Below, piece by piece: positions 11,076 through 24,354 of a stretch of DNA of 64,000 bases. The position numbers and the translations under genes were made by a program. Position 1 is the first letter of the stretch, and every line of letters begins with the position of its first letter. Under the pieces are notes generated by a model, which worked only from the letters and a program-made list of their open reading frames with translations, did not search any database and was not told the DNA's origin. Origin of the DNA: Candolleomyces eurysporus (Eukaryota; Basidiomycota; Agaricomycetes; Agaricales; Psathyrellaceae); assembly GCA_027579435.1 (NCBI GenBank), contig JANBPK010001480.1, positions 1-64,000 of the forward strand. Reading direction: 5' to 3'.

Positions 11076-12448
11076 TACGAGTAATTTTTACCTGCCTCTT
11101 ATTCTTCCCGATGAATGCAGGTCTACCCACTGCCATGTCTTTCTTATATTCCTGGGCTCGCAGTCGCTAGTCGACGCACCTAAGCTCCAGTCGCCGTAAA
11201 ATTCGAGGCGAAAATCTCAGCTTTTTGGATACGTAAAACGAGCCTCACAGGGCTCGTACCTTAAACCCGCAGCACTCAACGGTTCCCGTGGCGTATCATG
11301 CAATGCTGCCTACCTGAATAGGGGTAAAACGTGCATCACTTGGGAGCAGAGCGGGTAGCTATTCAAATCGAATCTTCTCTCATGATCGCAATTGGATATC
11401 ACATTGGGGAAGGCCTGTTGGCCGCGGAATTTATCTGGATCTTTGGCCTCGATTAGCGCTCGGGACGCAATGGCGGCCGACACCGACGTTACATCTTATT
11501 TTAAGTCCCGCCTTCACCCAGGCCGTCGTTGATTAGGGATCACTAAGAGGAGACCGAAGACAGAAAGATCCAAGAGGTATAGAGGTGGGAAAGAAACGAG
11601 AACTCGAAAAAAATACTCTCAGCTAACTAGCTTGATACGCTGAGAATGATGAACAAACCCGGCGCGATTGGGACATTTGACACTGGGTAGAATTTTTGAG
11701 AACGGTGAAAGGCGAGTGGCAAGCTTTGTGAAATTCGCTTGTACATAACTCTACTTAAATACAATCGATGTACATATATTGCAGGCGTCATTAATACTAC
11801 CAGAGTGCGAGAAACAAGACAAATTCTATGAGTAACAAAAATAAATAAATATTGAATCAACTACAGATACGAGACCACAATCGAAGCACCTGCAGTCACA
11901 GTCCCTCAGAAGAGCCTGTTCGAGTTGTGAGAGTAGAATTTCGTTTGCTCTGGCACTGGCAATACAGATGTGGAGAACTTTCGAAGCGATACCGTTTGCT
12001 AAGGTGCAACTCGAATGTCTGAACCGAGTCGAATCGAGTCACGACAAACCACGTACCGAAAGTTCGAATTCTCTCCGTCAGGATGGTCTATGTTCTGCTG
12101 AAGTCCGACCTTGCCAAGCCCTGCGCTGATGCTATTACCTACCATAACAGAAGACTTGAGAGCATCTTCCTACACATCGACATCCTAACTGAAATTTATA
12201 GCAACTCTATTAACGTGTCGACTCGAGTCGGCCGAGCTGTATCGCTAATGAGAAGAATAGGAAAGAAACTTCGCATGCTTATTAGGTGGCAGTAGCATGA
12301 CAATTAACGGTCTAGACCAGTTTGTATATACAGCAACAGAGGTAGCTAGTCAAGTCTATAGAATATTAATGAGTGATAATTTGATAGTTGCGCAAGGTCA
12401 AGGAGGGCGAGCGCTTTCTGTCATGAGATGTCACACAATCAATTTAGC
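11076..12448. other. Intergenic, no recognised gene
   Basis: No recognised coding exon or RNA gene. Includes several AT-rich patches around 11620-11870 and 12080-12380. Confidence 0.35.
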
Positions 12449-14513
12449 TCAACTCAAACCCAGACCAGGACGAGGTACGTAGTGCTTTGGCTGTTCTTTC
12501 TCCTCATACGGCATGAGATCGGACTGGAAGAACGCAGCCCACATTTCTTTCTTCATCTCCCGAGCTTCGTCCAGCAGGGTAAGAACGGTGACGATAGACA
12601 CGATTAATGCGAAAATCTAGTGAGTATTGGGAGCGTAATGAGAAGTTTGATCCATGCCGGAATGAGGAGAGGTAATCTGCTTACCTGGCCGAATGTCATG
12701 TCAGTAGATCGCGAAGGATTCGAGTTATTCGATGCTTGAATCCAAAGTATATGCGGGCCAAGGATGATCCAGCAGAACTTCAAAAGGTGAGCGCGCCTCC
12801 AGATCGCCTTACTGGAAATATTTCAGTCCTCTCAGTGAACAGACTATGTAGGAGAGCGGTCGGTTTCACTTACTTGAACTTGTCCCATGTCAGAGATTTT
12901 CCCCACGGCCAGTTGGACGTTCCCAACCAACATATGATCCAGAGAACAACAGTCAAGATGTCGAGTGAGAAGAATGAGAAGTCGTTTCCATCCGGAGGGA
13001 CAAAACCTGGGTCGCTGAAACTTTTCGGATCGCCAATGATGGTTATGAAAATGTTCGCCGTTGTTATAATCATTGAGAATAGCACCCTATTCGTGGGCTG
13101 GCATGAGCAAGGCGCGGAAGTGGAGATAGAACGACTACTTACAACAGGGTTGGCAAAAAGACCTTCATGTTTGACGTTGAGAAATGGGACCAACTCCACA
13201 AGGCGGAGGTGCATCCAACGAAGAAGATGACCCAGTCGGCACTGTTGGGGAATTCAATTCCGAAGAACCGAATTACCCAGACCCCGCCCAAGAATAGGAA
13301 GACGCTGTCGGAAGTTGAGAATGTACGAGACTCGTGGAATGGGCGGACACTGACCAAATACGCAAAACGAATATCTTGAATCGGCTCGTGTGGGGCATTT
13401 CCCGGAAGAGACCGAAAGTGATCAAAATGATCGTTAGACAATCCTTGGTGTTGACAAAATACTCGAAGTCCGGAAGCGCTGAGAGCTGGACGACCGTTAT
13501 GAGGCAGATAAAGAGAGTTCGATTCATGAACTGAGGGTAGCAGTCGAATAGCACCTGCTCCGTCCAGCTAATGATATCGATATTGTCCTTTCGCTCAGTA
13601 GTGGGCTTCTCCTCGATATCTTTGCTGAGGGGCTGTAGCATTCTGCAAGAGACGATTAATCAAGAGGGATAGGGGGCGACTCAGACCGGATTCGTACTCA
13701 CGGTGCTGGAACTTCGTACGTCCTTCTACTCGTCCACAGGCGGGTTAATCCAAAAGCAACGAGGAAAAGAATGAGCATAGCGACGCTCTGAATAGCCACT
13801 GGCAGCTCCCAGGCAACGTTATACCACAGCGCCGTTCCGTACTCTTTATTGCATGCAGGCTGGCTGAACTTTATCGCTTTCGATGGGATAAACATCAGGC
13901 AGATCAAGGCAATTTCGAAAAAGAAGCTACCGAGCGCGATCGCTCTGGTAACTTGAACCTCTAACGACTTGTTGGCCGGGACAGACTTGTCAGCGTGCTG
14001 AATTGGGAAGACGTTGACGTTCCAAAAGGATCGGAGGGTGAGGTACCAGAGGTAAATAGAAGCGGGGGAGCCGGCGGTGACGACAACGAAAATACCGTCT
14101 GCGTTCGTGAGCTCTCCTTTTAGCATGGAGACGAGCGCAGCGATGTAGAGGGAATATAGCACGCTCATGTGAGCGTACAGCATGGGTCGATGAAGCCACG
14201 GGATGTAAGCGAGAACCATGGCTGAACGGTAGCCGTATTAGCTCGAATTAGGACGAGAGCTGGACTCAGGATCATACCGTAGATGATGGTAGTGATATAT
14301 ACTGCGCTCACACTTGTCAGAATAGTTGAAGTGGAAGTGAAGATGAAGCTGTGACTCACTAGATACTTGTTGTCCAATGCCGGTGACGTCTGTGTTAGGG
14401 CAAAGGCCTAAATTGCAGTGATCATCGGCCGGGTTGACGCAGAAGGCCTTGAAGTATTTGGTCTTGTCGGCCACATAGTTGAAATTGAGGTCGGGAACAG
14501 TAAGATTTGCCAT
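12449..14513 (-). CDS. Multi-pass membrane protein, 8 exons, 551 aa, function unknown
   Basis: An unbroken gene model: exons 14513-14360, 14301-14278, 14221-13702, 13642-13355, 13304-13143, 13086-12874, 12811-12685 and 12616-12449, all with GT..AG introns of about 38-62 bp except the longer ones near exons 2-3, totalling 1656 nt and ending GLGLS-stop. The N-terminus (about 50 residues with three Cys) lacks a clear signal peptide. Hydrophobic helices follow: ITTIIYAMVLAYIPW, YAHMSVLYSLYIAALVSML, IALGSFFFEIALICLMFI, VAIQSVAMLILFLVAFGLT, FICLITVVQLS, VFLFLGGVWVIRFFGIE, ILTVVLWIICWLG, WIILGPHILWI and IFALIVSIVTVLTLL. This is about nine to ten membrane passes with a short charged cytosolic tail. 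Proteins of this shape recur in Agaricomycetes, but I know no assigned function or Pfam name. All frames join without error, so the gene looks functional. Confidence 0.8.
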
Positions 14514-16045
14514 AGTTTGAGCCTTCGACAGGTCTTGGGCTTAGTGGAATGAGGACGCCCTCCGCCAGGGTGGGAAGAATGAAACCGGGATGGGCAAAGA
14601 GGGGAAGGGAACCCGTTTATTTATGAGGATATTGCCATTCACCCCGACCATAAGGCACCAGTCATTTATCCGTCTCACAGCGCGCTTTCAGTACCGCCAG
14701 CGCTCAGCGCTCAGTGGTGGCGATCCCCGAACGATGCCGCTTTGGGATAAGCCTCGTTTGACGGCAACACAAACGCCACTTGGAAAGATTGCGCCTCGGA
14801 AGGCCTGATTAACGACAATGTGTGATTTTTCAGGCGCAATGCGTATCGGTTTGACAAATAGACAGCATATACGAATGGGATTCTGTCTACATCCGTGGAG
14901 GTTTGGAAGCCTGGGGATACGCACTTCTTCCATAACCCATGGTCTACCCGTCGCTAACACCGATGGGCGCCAGCGGGTTTGGAAACGAGATCCTCATTTT
15001 GATCATGGAGCATCATTTTACTGACTGATTTGGAACTTGATACACGATATTCTCCTTGGCGAAATGTTTGAATGGCCTGGCGATTGATTGAGCCGCCGCT
15101 AGCGTTTCGGGGTGCTCAATCGAATACATGACACGGTAAGCTGCTTCCTCGCCAACGGTACTCAATACGAGTCGTTTACTTGGTAATTGAGCTCGCAGCG
15201 GTCTACTAGCATCGATAGCCCTAACTTTTTATTGCACTTTCTACAGGGTTAAAATAGGACCAACTGGTCACTCCAACGAATTGACCCAACCGTGATCTCC
15301 GAAGGGCGCAAGACTTTTGTATTACTTATCCCATTTATTTTGCCATTTACCCCACTTGAGGGATGACTTGTTACCACCGTCCCTAGAGTCCGTCGTGTAC
15401 GGATCCTTTCGCCATATCGAGACACGCACAATTAGATTGTAGCGGCAAAAAAAAAAAAAACACCTTACAAGTTATATTGAAAGTGTCCTTCAACAGAGGC
15501 ATGGAGCGCTAGAAGTGAATTTCGTTTCAATTCCTCGCAAGCCGCCCGGGGACTCGAGTCAAGGAGCCACTTCTCCGCGCTTACTTGCAATCAATCGAAC
15601 AGCGCCTAAGCCTCGGCTTCCCTCGAATTACGCTAAAGATGGACGAAGTTGGACAACAATGACTGAACCACCCACCTCCAGTCCGCCAGTTGTTCAAAGT
15701 GCCTACCATACATTGAAAGCGGGGTCGACGATATCATCAGGAATGGCCTCATCCCAATGAGATCAAATTATTCTCGAGCAAAGGAGGCCACCCCGCAAAT
15801 TTTCAACTCACAAGAGTCAACCGAATCCAGAGTTCAATTCTTTTCGTTATTCGCAACCACATCCAACATCGAAAGCGAGTGGGTATACGATGGGATATAT
15901 ACACAAGGGTTTTCAGTACAATTGACGAGATTTTGATATGATGCTATAAATTCGAGAGGAAAGATATATGTGCAGGGATAATAGAGTGGCGTTATATTTT
16001 ACGATACCAGAAGAGAAGAGACCCAAAAAAACAAAGAGTCCGTCG
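14514..16045. other. Intergenic; contains a 14-A run
   Basis: No gene recognised. A run of 14 adenines lies at 15447-15460 and is not marked by an N, unlike many shorter runs in this window. The upstream part is the presumed promoter of the membrane protein gene. Confidence 0.4.
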
Positions 16046-18738
16046 TTACACAAGCCCTTCAGCCCCCCGTTCCCGATCCCCATCCACCTCTGGATCCTTC
16101 TCTGCCCTCAAAAGCATCTTTACCGTCACATTCACACCTTCACAATTCTCCAACCACACGCCCCTCTCCTTACATATCTCCATAATCGTCATCCACAACC
16201 TTAGTACTCGCCTCCCCTGCTGCAACTCGCGTTTGCGAACGAAGGCTTGATGTTGGCGTTCAGACTCTTCTTGAGCGCGACGGCGGGCGTCCGAGTCTTG
16301 CGGTAACGATGAAGAAGGGCAGGAAGAAGAGGGGATCCGGAGAAAGTTGAAGAATCCAAGGATGGGCCTTGACGTCGACCCTACTCCCGGGTCCAAACCT
16401 AGAGCGCCACTCGAGCTCGAACCCCTCCTCCCTTGCTGCAAAGCGGAATGAGGCAAAAACGACTCACGCTTCCTCCCCTTTTCCGAGTCGCCAAGCCCCA
16501 CCCATCCCCTCCGTCTCATCTCTTCACTCTCCCAGCTCATATCCCGCACGTACAACAACCCCGGGAAACTCTCCCGACTCAACAGACCGCCTCTGAATTG
16601 TTCGACGAGCATAAAGAATGCATCGTCTCCCCTCAACGTTCCCGTCTCCTCCAAGTTTACGTTATACAGCTGGCCGCCCTTTGCTAGGTGCTCAGCGTCC
16701 AAGCTGGAAAGGCGTTCGAGGGACTCGGTGATATGTTTCTCCAGATCGCGAACGCCGATGAACTGAAGGGTGGGATGCGAAGGCAAAAGGACGTGAGGGG
16801 CGATCCAGTCGGGGTTCTGCCAATTCCACTCGGCGTCGGCGCTACATATGAATTGGATCAGGTTGGGGCACCATTCGGCCAGTTTCGGTTTCACCACCCC
16901 CTGTCCCACCGGTCCACCCACACCAGTCAACCAAAACTCTTCAATCGCCCCACTGCTATGTCCCAACTCTAATTGCCTAATCTTTCCACCATGCACCTCG
17001 AAGAACCGGGCAAACCCTTCTCCGGTATACGAGAAATCCGCTGATACGACGCTGAGATTCTGGAGTTGGGGCATCTCCCAGGTAGAGAGAACATGGAAGG
17101 TGGCGTTGTCGAGGGTGACTTTGAGGGATCGGAGGGCCGGGAGAGATAGGAGGGCGTTGTTGGATAGCGAATGGAGAGAGGGCTGATGGGACAAGGATGA
17201 TGGAGACGGTGATGAAGTGGTGGTGACAGTCGTAACACTCGTACTCAACAGGGTCGCACTCAGATCCGTCAAATTATTTGCGTTAACCCCTTGTGGGTTC
17301 AAGAATCCGTCCAAGAACCCTCCTCCGCCCACCGCTGGACTTGCTCCTCCACCGCCGAGGTCTTTGGCGCAGAGATTGACCTCGAGAAACTCGAGATGCT
17401 CGCGCGCCATACTGAGTTTGGGTCCGACGACGCGAAGGTAGAATCTTACGCCCGCTTCGTAGTCACTCGGCTCGTAATCATAGTTTGTCCAACTGAGTCT
17501 TCGAATACCCGTGACGCGTTTAGGGTGGGCGAGCAGGGCTGAGAGGACGGGATGATCGGGGCCATGAGAGGACGGCGTTGAAGGTATTGTCAATGTCGAA
17601 GGGTTTGACGATGATGGGGATGGGGGAGAAGAAGACCCAACACTGACCGACGAACCCGATCCTACCCTCCCACTCGACGAACTCGGCCTGCTCCCTGGCA
17701 CCGACACTCCACTCCAAATCTCGAAATTGGCCACTCTCTTGATAGATCGATAATCTGAAAAGACTTGCAAGAGCGGGGCATGGTCCAAAATGACGAGCAA
17801 ATCCTGCGGAGAACACCTGTTGAGTGATGAAGTGGTTTCAATATGCAACCGCCTGATATGTCGTCCGACTCCACGGGTATCATAGGGGTAGGTATACGCT
17901 CCCTTGTTGTCGTAGTCGAAATGGGTGGTATCCGATAGGGGCTGGGGTACTGAATAGGAGCGGCGTTTTCCCTTCTTCTTCTCCTCCTGTTCCTCGGGCA
18001 CCTCCTGCAGCGCCCTAACCGCCTTTGCCTGCAACAAGCCGGCAAGACACTCGGCCTCCCTCGCCCTCGTGATCCACACGAATTCGAACAAGACCTCCTG
18101 GGCCAGTGCGTTCCACAACTTGCACACCATGGTCAACGTGCACTTGAACCTGAGCATGCGCTTGTACGCGGGTAAGAGATGGGAGTGCGAATGGGGGTAG
18201 GAGAGGAAGGAAATCGGTTTGGCGAGGTCCTCGGGGGTGGAGAGGATCGAGGAGGACAGAAAGGGATGCGAGGGCGAGGAAGCGAGGTGGAAGATGTAGA
18301 TCCATAGTTCCGGCGGGAGCCAGAAAGGGGCCAAGTTGAGGGCGGAAAAGGTCGAGGAGGCGGAGGAAAGGGTAGAGCGGCGGAGGACTTGCGTCTGAGG
18401 GTCCGACGGTGTTTCGCCGCGGTGGAGGGGTTGGAGAAGAGACGCAGGATGGGCCGGGGCCTGGACAACAGAGCCCGTTAGGCTCGGTGGGAAGAAGAAG
18501 CGAAGAGCAAGAAGCGAGCGTACCTCGCTTCGACATTCAGACCCTCCACCGATCGCTTCAGGTTTCCTAGCGACAGTCTTCGTCTTCGCCCAGACATCAG
18601 CAAGACGATAGACAAAGATTCGGGAATGCAGGCTCACCGTTTGCCCGTGCCAACAGCCTTTTTCGGTCTCCCCGAGAACAACCTCCTGAAGACGGAACCT
18701 GCAGGCGAGGCTTCAGAGTCGGACTTGCTGCCGCTCAT
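16046..18738 (-). CDS. Large F-box-like protein with leucine-rich C-terminal region
   Basis: F-box proteins link substrates to SCF ubiquitin ligases. The F-box core is LPPELWIYIFHLAS near 18300 with the second half MVCKLWNALAQEVLFEFVWI, followed by long leucine-rich stretches (LRSLKVTLDNATFHVLSTWE, LAEWCPNLIQFICSADAEW) and a basic C-terminus. The apparent long frame begins with GTG at 18637, but that GTG is a splice donor (GTGAGCC). The true start is probably ATG at 18738, giving MSGSKSDSEASPAGSVFRRL in exon 1 (18738-18638). A second intron fits GTACGC (about 18529) to TTGTCCAG (about 18468). With these introns the N-terminal part reads RPRPILRLFSNPSTAAKHRR in a frame one base off from the F-box frame, so an indel near 18370-18390 or an undetected intron is required. 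Low-complexity Ser/Pro segments lie at 17700-17550. Substrate unknown. Confidence 0.75.
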
Positions 18739-21700
18739 GTTCGGTTCCTATCAACCACGGTCAGCCAACGCGGGACAGGGAGGGGTAGAAAGAACGTACG
18801 AGGTATATGGCGCGGGGTAGAATGCGTTATCTGGCGGTCGTTGGTGTCGTGTCGTCGCTGTGGGGCCTGTTCTACACGTCTCTTTGTTCGTGATGCGCGG
18901 TCTTGTTGGTCGTCGTCGTCGTCGCCGTTCCGAAGAGACGGCTGTCTTGCGGATGGAACGTAAGGAAGGGGGGAGGGAGGAGGCGAAAAGAAAGAGACGG
19001 GTGAGAAAGGGAGGGTGGATGGTGGCGGGTCGTGAGTAACGTACGTTGGCAAAAACAAGGGGAGCAATGGAAACCCAATCTAACCCGCCGTCGTTGCGCC
19101 GACCCGTGAGAAATCAATAGAGCTTTCGGTGCCTGGGCGAGCAAGGGGCCTCGAGGATGCCGCTGATGACCAAGATTCCGTGGGCGGTGTAGCTTGTCCT
19201 CTTCTATGATGTCTAGGTTAGAGAGCTCAGCTCGAATCCTCCAAGAAATACCAGCTCGAAAGGTAACGAAATCTTTCGGAAGCTCCGTTCTCTTCTGATC
19301 TCTGCGGGCGTCTGTCAATTTAATCCAAATAAAAACTGACGGCGAATCGATAGCCGGAGGTGGCGGCTCACCTATGCCTCCCCGTTCAGGGTCAATCTGA
19401 TCAATATAAAGCTTCAATGGAGGCGGTTCGTCCTTGTTCTTTTCTCGCTCTTCTCCTCCACCGACCTTCGGATTTCACAAAAATACGGCCGTTGGTTCTG
19501 ATGTTGATGTATCCTGAATCCTATCCCTGGGAGACTCGATGGTTGATACCGATATATTATATACCAGGGTCGAACGTCGGCGTTGATGGATGGATTGATG
19601 AATGGATGCCGAAACACTTCGCGATGTTGATCCCAAGCAAACTCGAATTCAATTCTTCTGTTAACGTTGACATTGTTCTTCGAGTGCCACGTTGTTCCAG
19701 GTCCAGGCTCGTCAAAGTGGAGGTTGAGAGTCGAGAAGATCAGAGCCCTTGTACAAGAAGGGGTCAAGGTCGATTGTCCTTTAAATATAACCATGACATC
19801 AATCTATGCCCACTCTTCATCCCAACTTTCCTCTACTGCCCCGCACTATCTAACCTCCACCCCCACCGTAATCGTACACTCTAAATTCCCTCCGTCCCGT
19901 CAATTTAACCGGACGTATCTGATATAGCTGCTTCTTCTGCGGATAATATATGTCAGGGACACTCTCAACGTCAACCTCGCTTGGTCTGATGATGATCAGG
20001 ACGTACGGTTGATTCTCACGGAGCCTTCTCGAAATCCGTCAAGAGGTGTGGATAAGGATCGATAAAATACCAGTGGAAGTGATGAACGTCTGCCATTCAC
20101 CACAGAGTCGCTGTCTCGCTCATATTACTCTCTGACCCCCACTTCAAAGTCCACTGTGAGCATGCGTTTACCGATACCGTACACACGTACGAAGGACGTG
20201 ATTAAGTCGAACGCTTCCCCGGAATATTTACTTATACAACACCCTCCTTCGATTTTGGTCATGATGATCATTAGACATGGTGCTTCCACTCTCACGTCTT
20301 GGAATTACTCGCTCTTGTGCACGTACTTACTCGAGGAACCGGTCCGTTTAATCCTGGCAAAGAAATGCTATTCAGAGTATATTGAAGAGACCTTCTCTCC
20401 GTGCTGCGGGTCGGAACTCCCGGCGCAAGTCGTGTGCACGCTTCCCTTCTTTCGAGCTTTTAGCTAGCGCAATCCACGTAAATACGACTCTACACAAGGC
20501 GTGTTGAGTTGCTTCTCCTTCTCCGGATAGCTTCTGTCTGGAATATCCAACCGCTTCCATGCACTCTTGGTGCTCTCACGTCTTGTCCAGGGTGAATTCG
20601 CCAGCGGTCCCGCTCTCAATCCGTACAGAGACCGTGCGTCTGTCGTCGGCGTTTGAGGTCTGCGCACGCAGTTGCTCCGGAGAGACTATGGTAGCCGAGC
20701 TTCACACCTACATACATACGCNGGGGGGCTAGCCATGCACTAGGTGAGAACTTTGAGATTGACCACTTGTACAGTACATTTACATACGCATTGCTGGTGA
20801 GCACGATGTCAGTCCCTAGATGAGGAAAAGTGAGCAGCTTTCAGCCAGATGACTCTCCAGAGCTCGATGGTGGATTGCCGTCCGGGCCATTCGATTAGCC
20901 AAAGATAAAACTCAAAGTGACTTTCCGCCGGCCGTCCAGGTGCCCGAGGTAAGCGCTCACATATGTTTCAGTCGGTCACGATTCCGAAATTAAGCAGTTT
21001 AGAAGACTGGTAGGCAGACAGACAAACGATACATTAACAAACCATCGTGATGAAACATAATTCTCGGAATTGCCTTCATTAGTAGACCCAAATGGCAGAA
21101 TATCACCGCCGAAATTCGTTGTTGAACTCGCTATTACGGACTTGATTAATTAAGAAGTCGTCGACCCTGTAAGATCATTCGCTGGGCACTCCTAGTCAAG
21201 TCAACCATGACATCCCAACTCTTCGGAGAGAGTGGGGAGCTGCATCGTTCAAGGAAGTACCTTACTCTACTCAGACGACCGTTGAAATTGAGGCATCAAA
21301 TTGGACGGAGTAGGGTTCATCCAGCTCGTGCGCGACATGTTGGCGAAGGATTGGACGCTCCTGTCTAACGTCGCTGACAGCCACTCTGTCACTGACATAT
21401 TAAGGACTGCGCCGGCCTGGCTGTCGGCAACCTGTCTATTAGTGTTCAAGACTTCCCGGTGTTAAGCATATTGGAACGAATGTCAACTCTCATCAGCGTC
21501 AACGTCTACTCTCCGCTTCGAGATCAAATTGGATCGGTTAGTTCTTTTTCCATGCGACTCCAATTCCCCATTTATTCCTTTCTAATTGCAGCTAGTGGGC
21601 CCGGTGGTCCGACGAGTCAAAGCTTACCTTTGCAAGAGTGATCCAAACCCAGAAATACGCATGCGACAGACACCCTTCAAAGAAAAGAAGTAGAGCGAGG

Positions 21701-22025
21701 GGGAGAGGGAGGAAGAGATCTAAGAATCTTGAAGACACCTCGTCGCATTTCCCCACTTCCAGTGTGAAGCACAGAGATACCCGCCTAGCGACTTTGCACC
21801 TGGGATCGATCGAGGCTCGAGTGGTGTACTTGTAAGTACAAGTCAAAAAGGTGAGCTGAGTCGTGAGTCGTAAGATGCTTCGGGTTGCTGATTTTTACAT
21901 CCATCGGCTAACAACATGTGTACTCGGACGAAACGTAAAGCATTCTAAGCATATTAAGCACTACTATTGTCGTCACCCAGGCGTCCAGTATACCCTACTC
22001 TCTCTTTAAATACAAACAGATGGAG
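18739..22025. other. Long stretch without a supported gene
   Basis: About 3.3 kb with many overlapping open frames, none with domain motifs, signal peptides or a consistent intron pattern. An N precedes a G-run at 20722. The part next to 18738 is the promoter side of the F-box gene. Confidence 0.35.
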
Positions 22026-22441
22026 CTAGGGCACACGCGATACATTGATAGTACCCTGAGCCAAACCAAAAAAGCATGCACAGTAGTACGTTTCGGCTAA
22101 CAAGTTAGCGTTTCAACGGTCATCACATATTGACCCACACTCACAATCGCTTATCTTGACACAAGTAGCACCGCTACCGCACTGTGTATCGCCTGTCCAT
22201 CCCTGTCCCTGCGTTTTAAAAGTGAGTATTAGGATTTGGGATGAATGAAGTTGATAGAAAGGGAGGGAAGATACAATTAATTAAGTTTCATTGAGAGTCG
22301 TTCATTGAGACGACGATCGAATGAAAGACTCACCCCGCATTGACCGTAGACCGGCACCTCGGCAAATGCTGGCTGCGCAATGAGACTGAGGAAACATGCC
22401 ACCACCGGCGCAGATATGAGCGTGTTGGATTTGAACTTCAT
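22026..22441 (-). CDS. Small secreted protein with a fungal CBM1 cellulose-binding module
   Basis: Exon 1 (22441-22334) encodes a signal peptide (hydrophobic run LISAPVVACFLSLIAQPAFA) and then VPVYGQCG. Intron 22333-22209 (GTGAGT...CGCAG) joins it to GQGWTGDTQCGSGATCVKIS, so the mature start is the CBM1 signature YGQCGG-x-GWTG...C...C. Two ends are possible. Without further splicing the frame stops at 22113 after a Cys-rich tail. If a 47-bp intron (22144-22097, GTGAGT...GTTAG) is removed, the exon continues into ETYYCAC, which restores the YY-x-x-C ending of CBM1, and stops at 22026. The second model fits the family better. No catalytic domain is attached, so it is an orphan binding module, likely extracellular and acting on cellulose or chitin-like surfaces. 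An alternative start lies six bases upstream. Confidence 0.65.
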
Positions 22442-22447
22442 TCGCAT

Positions 22448-24354
22448 TTCTTCTCTCTGTCCTGTCGTCGCGCCTTGAAGGGGCAAGTAATTGAGTGATT
22501 CTCGAGGGTGTGGTAGATAAGCCGTCCGTCTCCTGACTGGCTAGTTGACTGCCCAATCGAATCGACTTTATGCTTTCTCTCGGCATTACTTTGGTCTGTT
22601 GTCGGCTCATCCCAGTCAGATTGAGTACTGTCTTGCGCTCAAAGATAGATGGAGAGATGCGTACATACGTACCACTGCACACAGATGCCTGTGTACCAGC
22701 ACAAGTTGAGTGGTGATAACGATCACGGCGACTGGAGTTGCGAGCGCAAATGGTATGATATGAATCTTCTTCAAATTCCATAATCTGATCGACAATGAGA
22801 CCGTCGAGTTTCTCTGCTATTCAGTATATACTATCAGGAATTCTTCCTCAAATCTAGCTGACAGACAGACGGCAACACTCAAGGGAGAAGCGTCAGGTCA
22901 ATTGACGAGTATACCAGGTAAAACATGTGTTCGCGCAAAGTATCACCAGACCCTCAACGTCACCTCTCACCTCCTGGCATCAGTCACCCGAGTCCATGGC
23001 TGAACGCTTGAGCTACCGAGTATCCTAGCTCTTAGTAGACAGCTGATATAAAACACCCTGCTTATGAGTCTATTGTACCGGCGAATGGGTCAAGGGTCTC
23101 CCAAGTTGTCGTCATTCTCCTGCCTATATGTTACCCACAGGGACAGGAATATATACGTGACGCCCAGTGAGACAGGTCTTGGTTGTTAAATTCCCTTGAT
23201 TTCATGCTTATTGAGGTGTACACGAGTGGGTCTTGGATGTAGGGTACTTGCAGCTTTTTCCTTTGGATGCGTGTAGCCCATTTGAGGGTCATGAGGTAGT
23301 TTTTTGAGACTAACATAGGTTAGATTAATTCTATTTCATTAATATGGATGCATTGTCGTCACATCGTTCTCTGACCCTCTCACGAAGAGCGCGTGCGCAG
23401 GATTAGGATGGATGGAGGGGAGATACTGATAGGTATGGTTAAGATCGCTAACGAGTGACCGTACCTAGGCACTAGAGAGTCGACGACCAGAGACGAGCAG
23501 CGGCTTGAGGCTTTTCCTTTGCTGGTAGAATATTGCAATTGAAAGGTTATTTCCTTATATGAATGAGCTTATCGCCCACGATTCCGGCGAATGGTCCGAA
23601 GCTCTTTTGAATGAAGTTCCAAGTCGCTTCGATCCTACGCTCCACCACACATCGCGTCCTGCAGGGGTTCGTCACTTAGAAGAAGGGCTCTGGGGCCACC
23701 TGGCAGAGGAACTCGTACGATAGTCGCGTGCATCAAGGCTGTCTATCAAGGGTCTCCTCAAAGCGAAGCCTATTTACGGTACTGAATGACCTGTCGCTTA
23801 CGTCCTAGCTCAAGGTGAGCGTTGAGCTTTATCATGGCAATAGCCCTAATTCAAGGCCACAACTACCAATCCTGGACACGACGAAGCTCAGACTCTGGGT
23901 TGACAGAGACCGTGGCATCGTCGCATGGCCCTGTGAGGTATTCAGGTAGACACAGATAGACAATCGTGGGGAATGGGGAACTCGTGCTTTGACACGAGGC
24001 AGGATAATTCCAGGGATGAATGAAGCCGCATTGTGTGTGGTGCATTCAAGGGTGTCGATTGGAGAAGGGGCCGACGCTGTACTTGGGGCCTTTTCCTCAC
24101 CTCCGCTCTGCTCCCCGTCTGGCCTCAGCGGCGACACCAGATTGAGTATGACTCACGGCGAATGGCAAGCAAGCTATCGGACGATCGGGCGCAATCCTCA
24201 TGCGTGACGTGACACGTTGACTGATCGTGCATCATGCATGACCAATGATCCGATATTCCGCTCGGCTAACAGAGCGGGTTAGGCTCGAAATTTGCGAAAC
24301 CCAAAAGGCGATCCACGAGAAATTTGTTCCCCCAGCTCCGTCACGACCTTCGAC
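22448..24354. other. Intergenic, no recognised gene
   Basis: Contains the promoter side of the CBM1 gene and the upstream region of the BTB gene. The minus-strand frame at 23832-24137 has no known motif. Confidence 0.35.

Noticed and set aside
18015..18536. Minus-strand frame rich in Ser/Pro/Arg
   Set aside because: Overlaps the F-box exon in another frame; its composition is that of a shadow frame.
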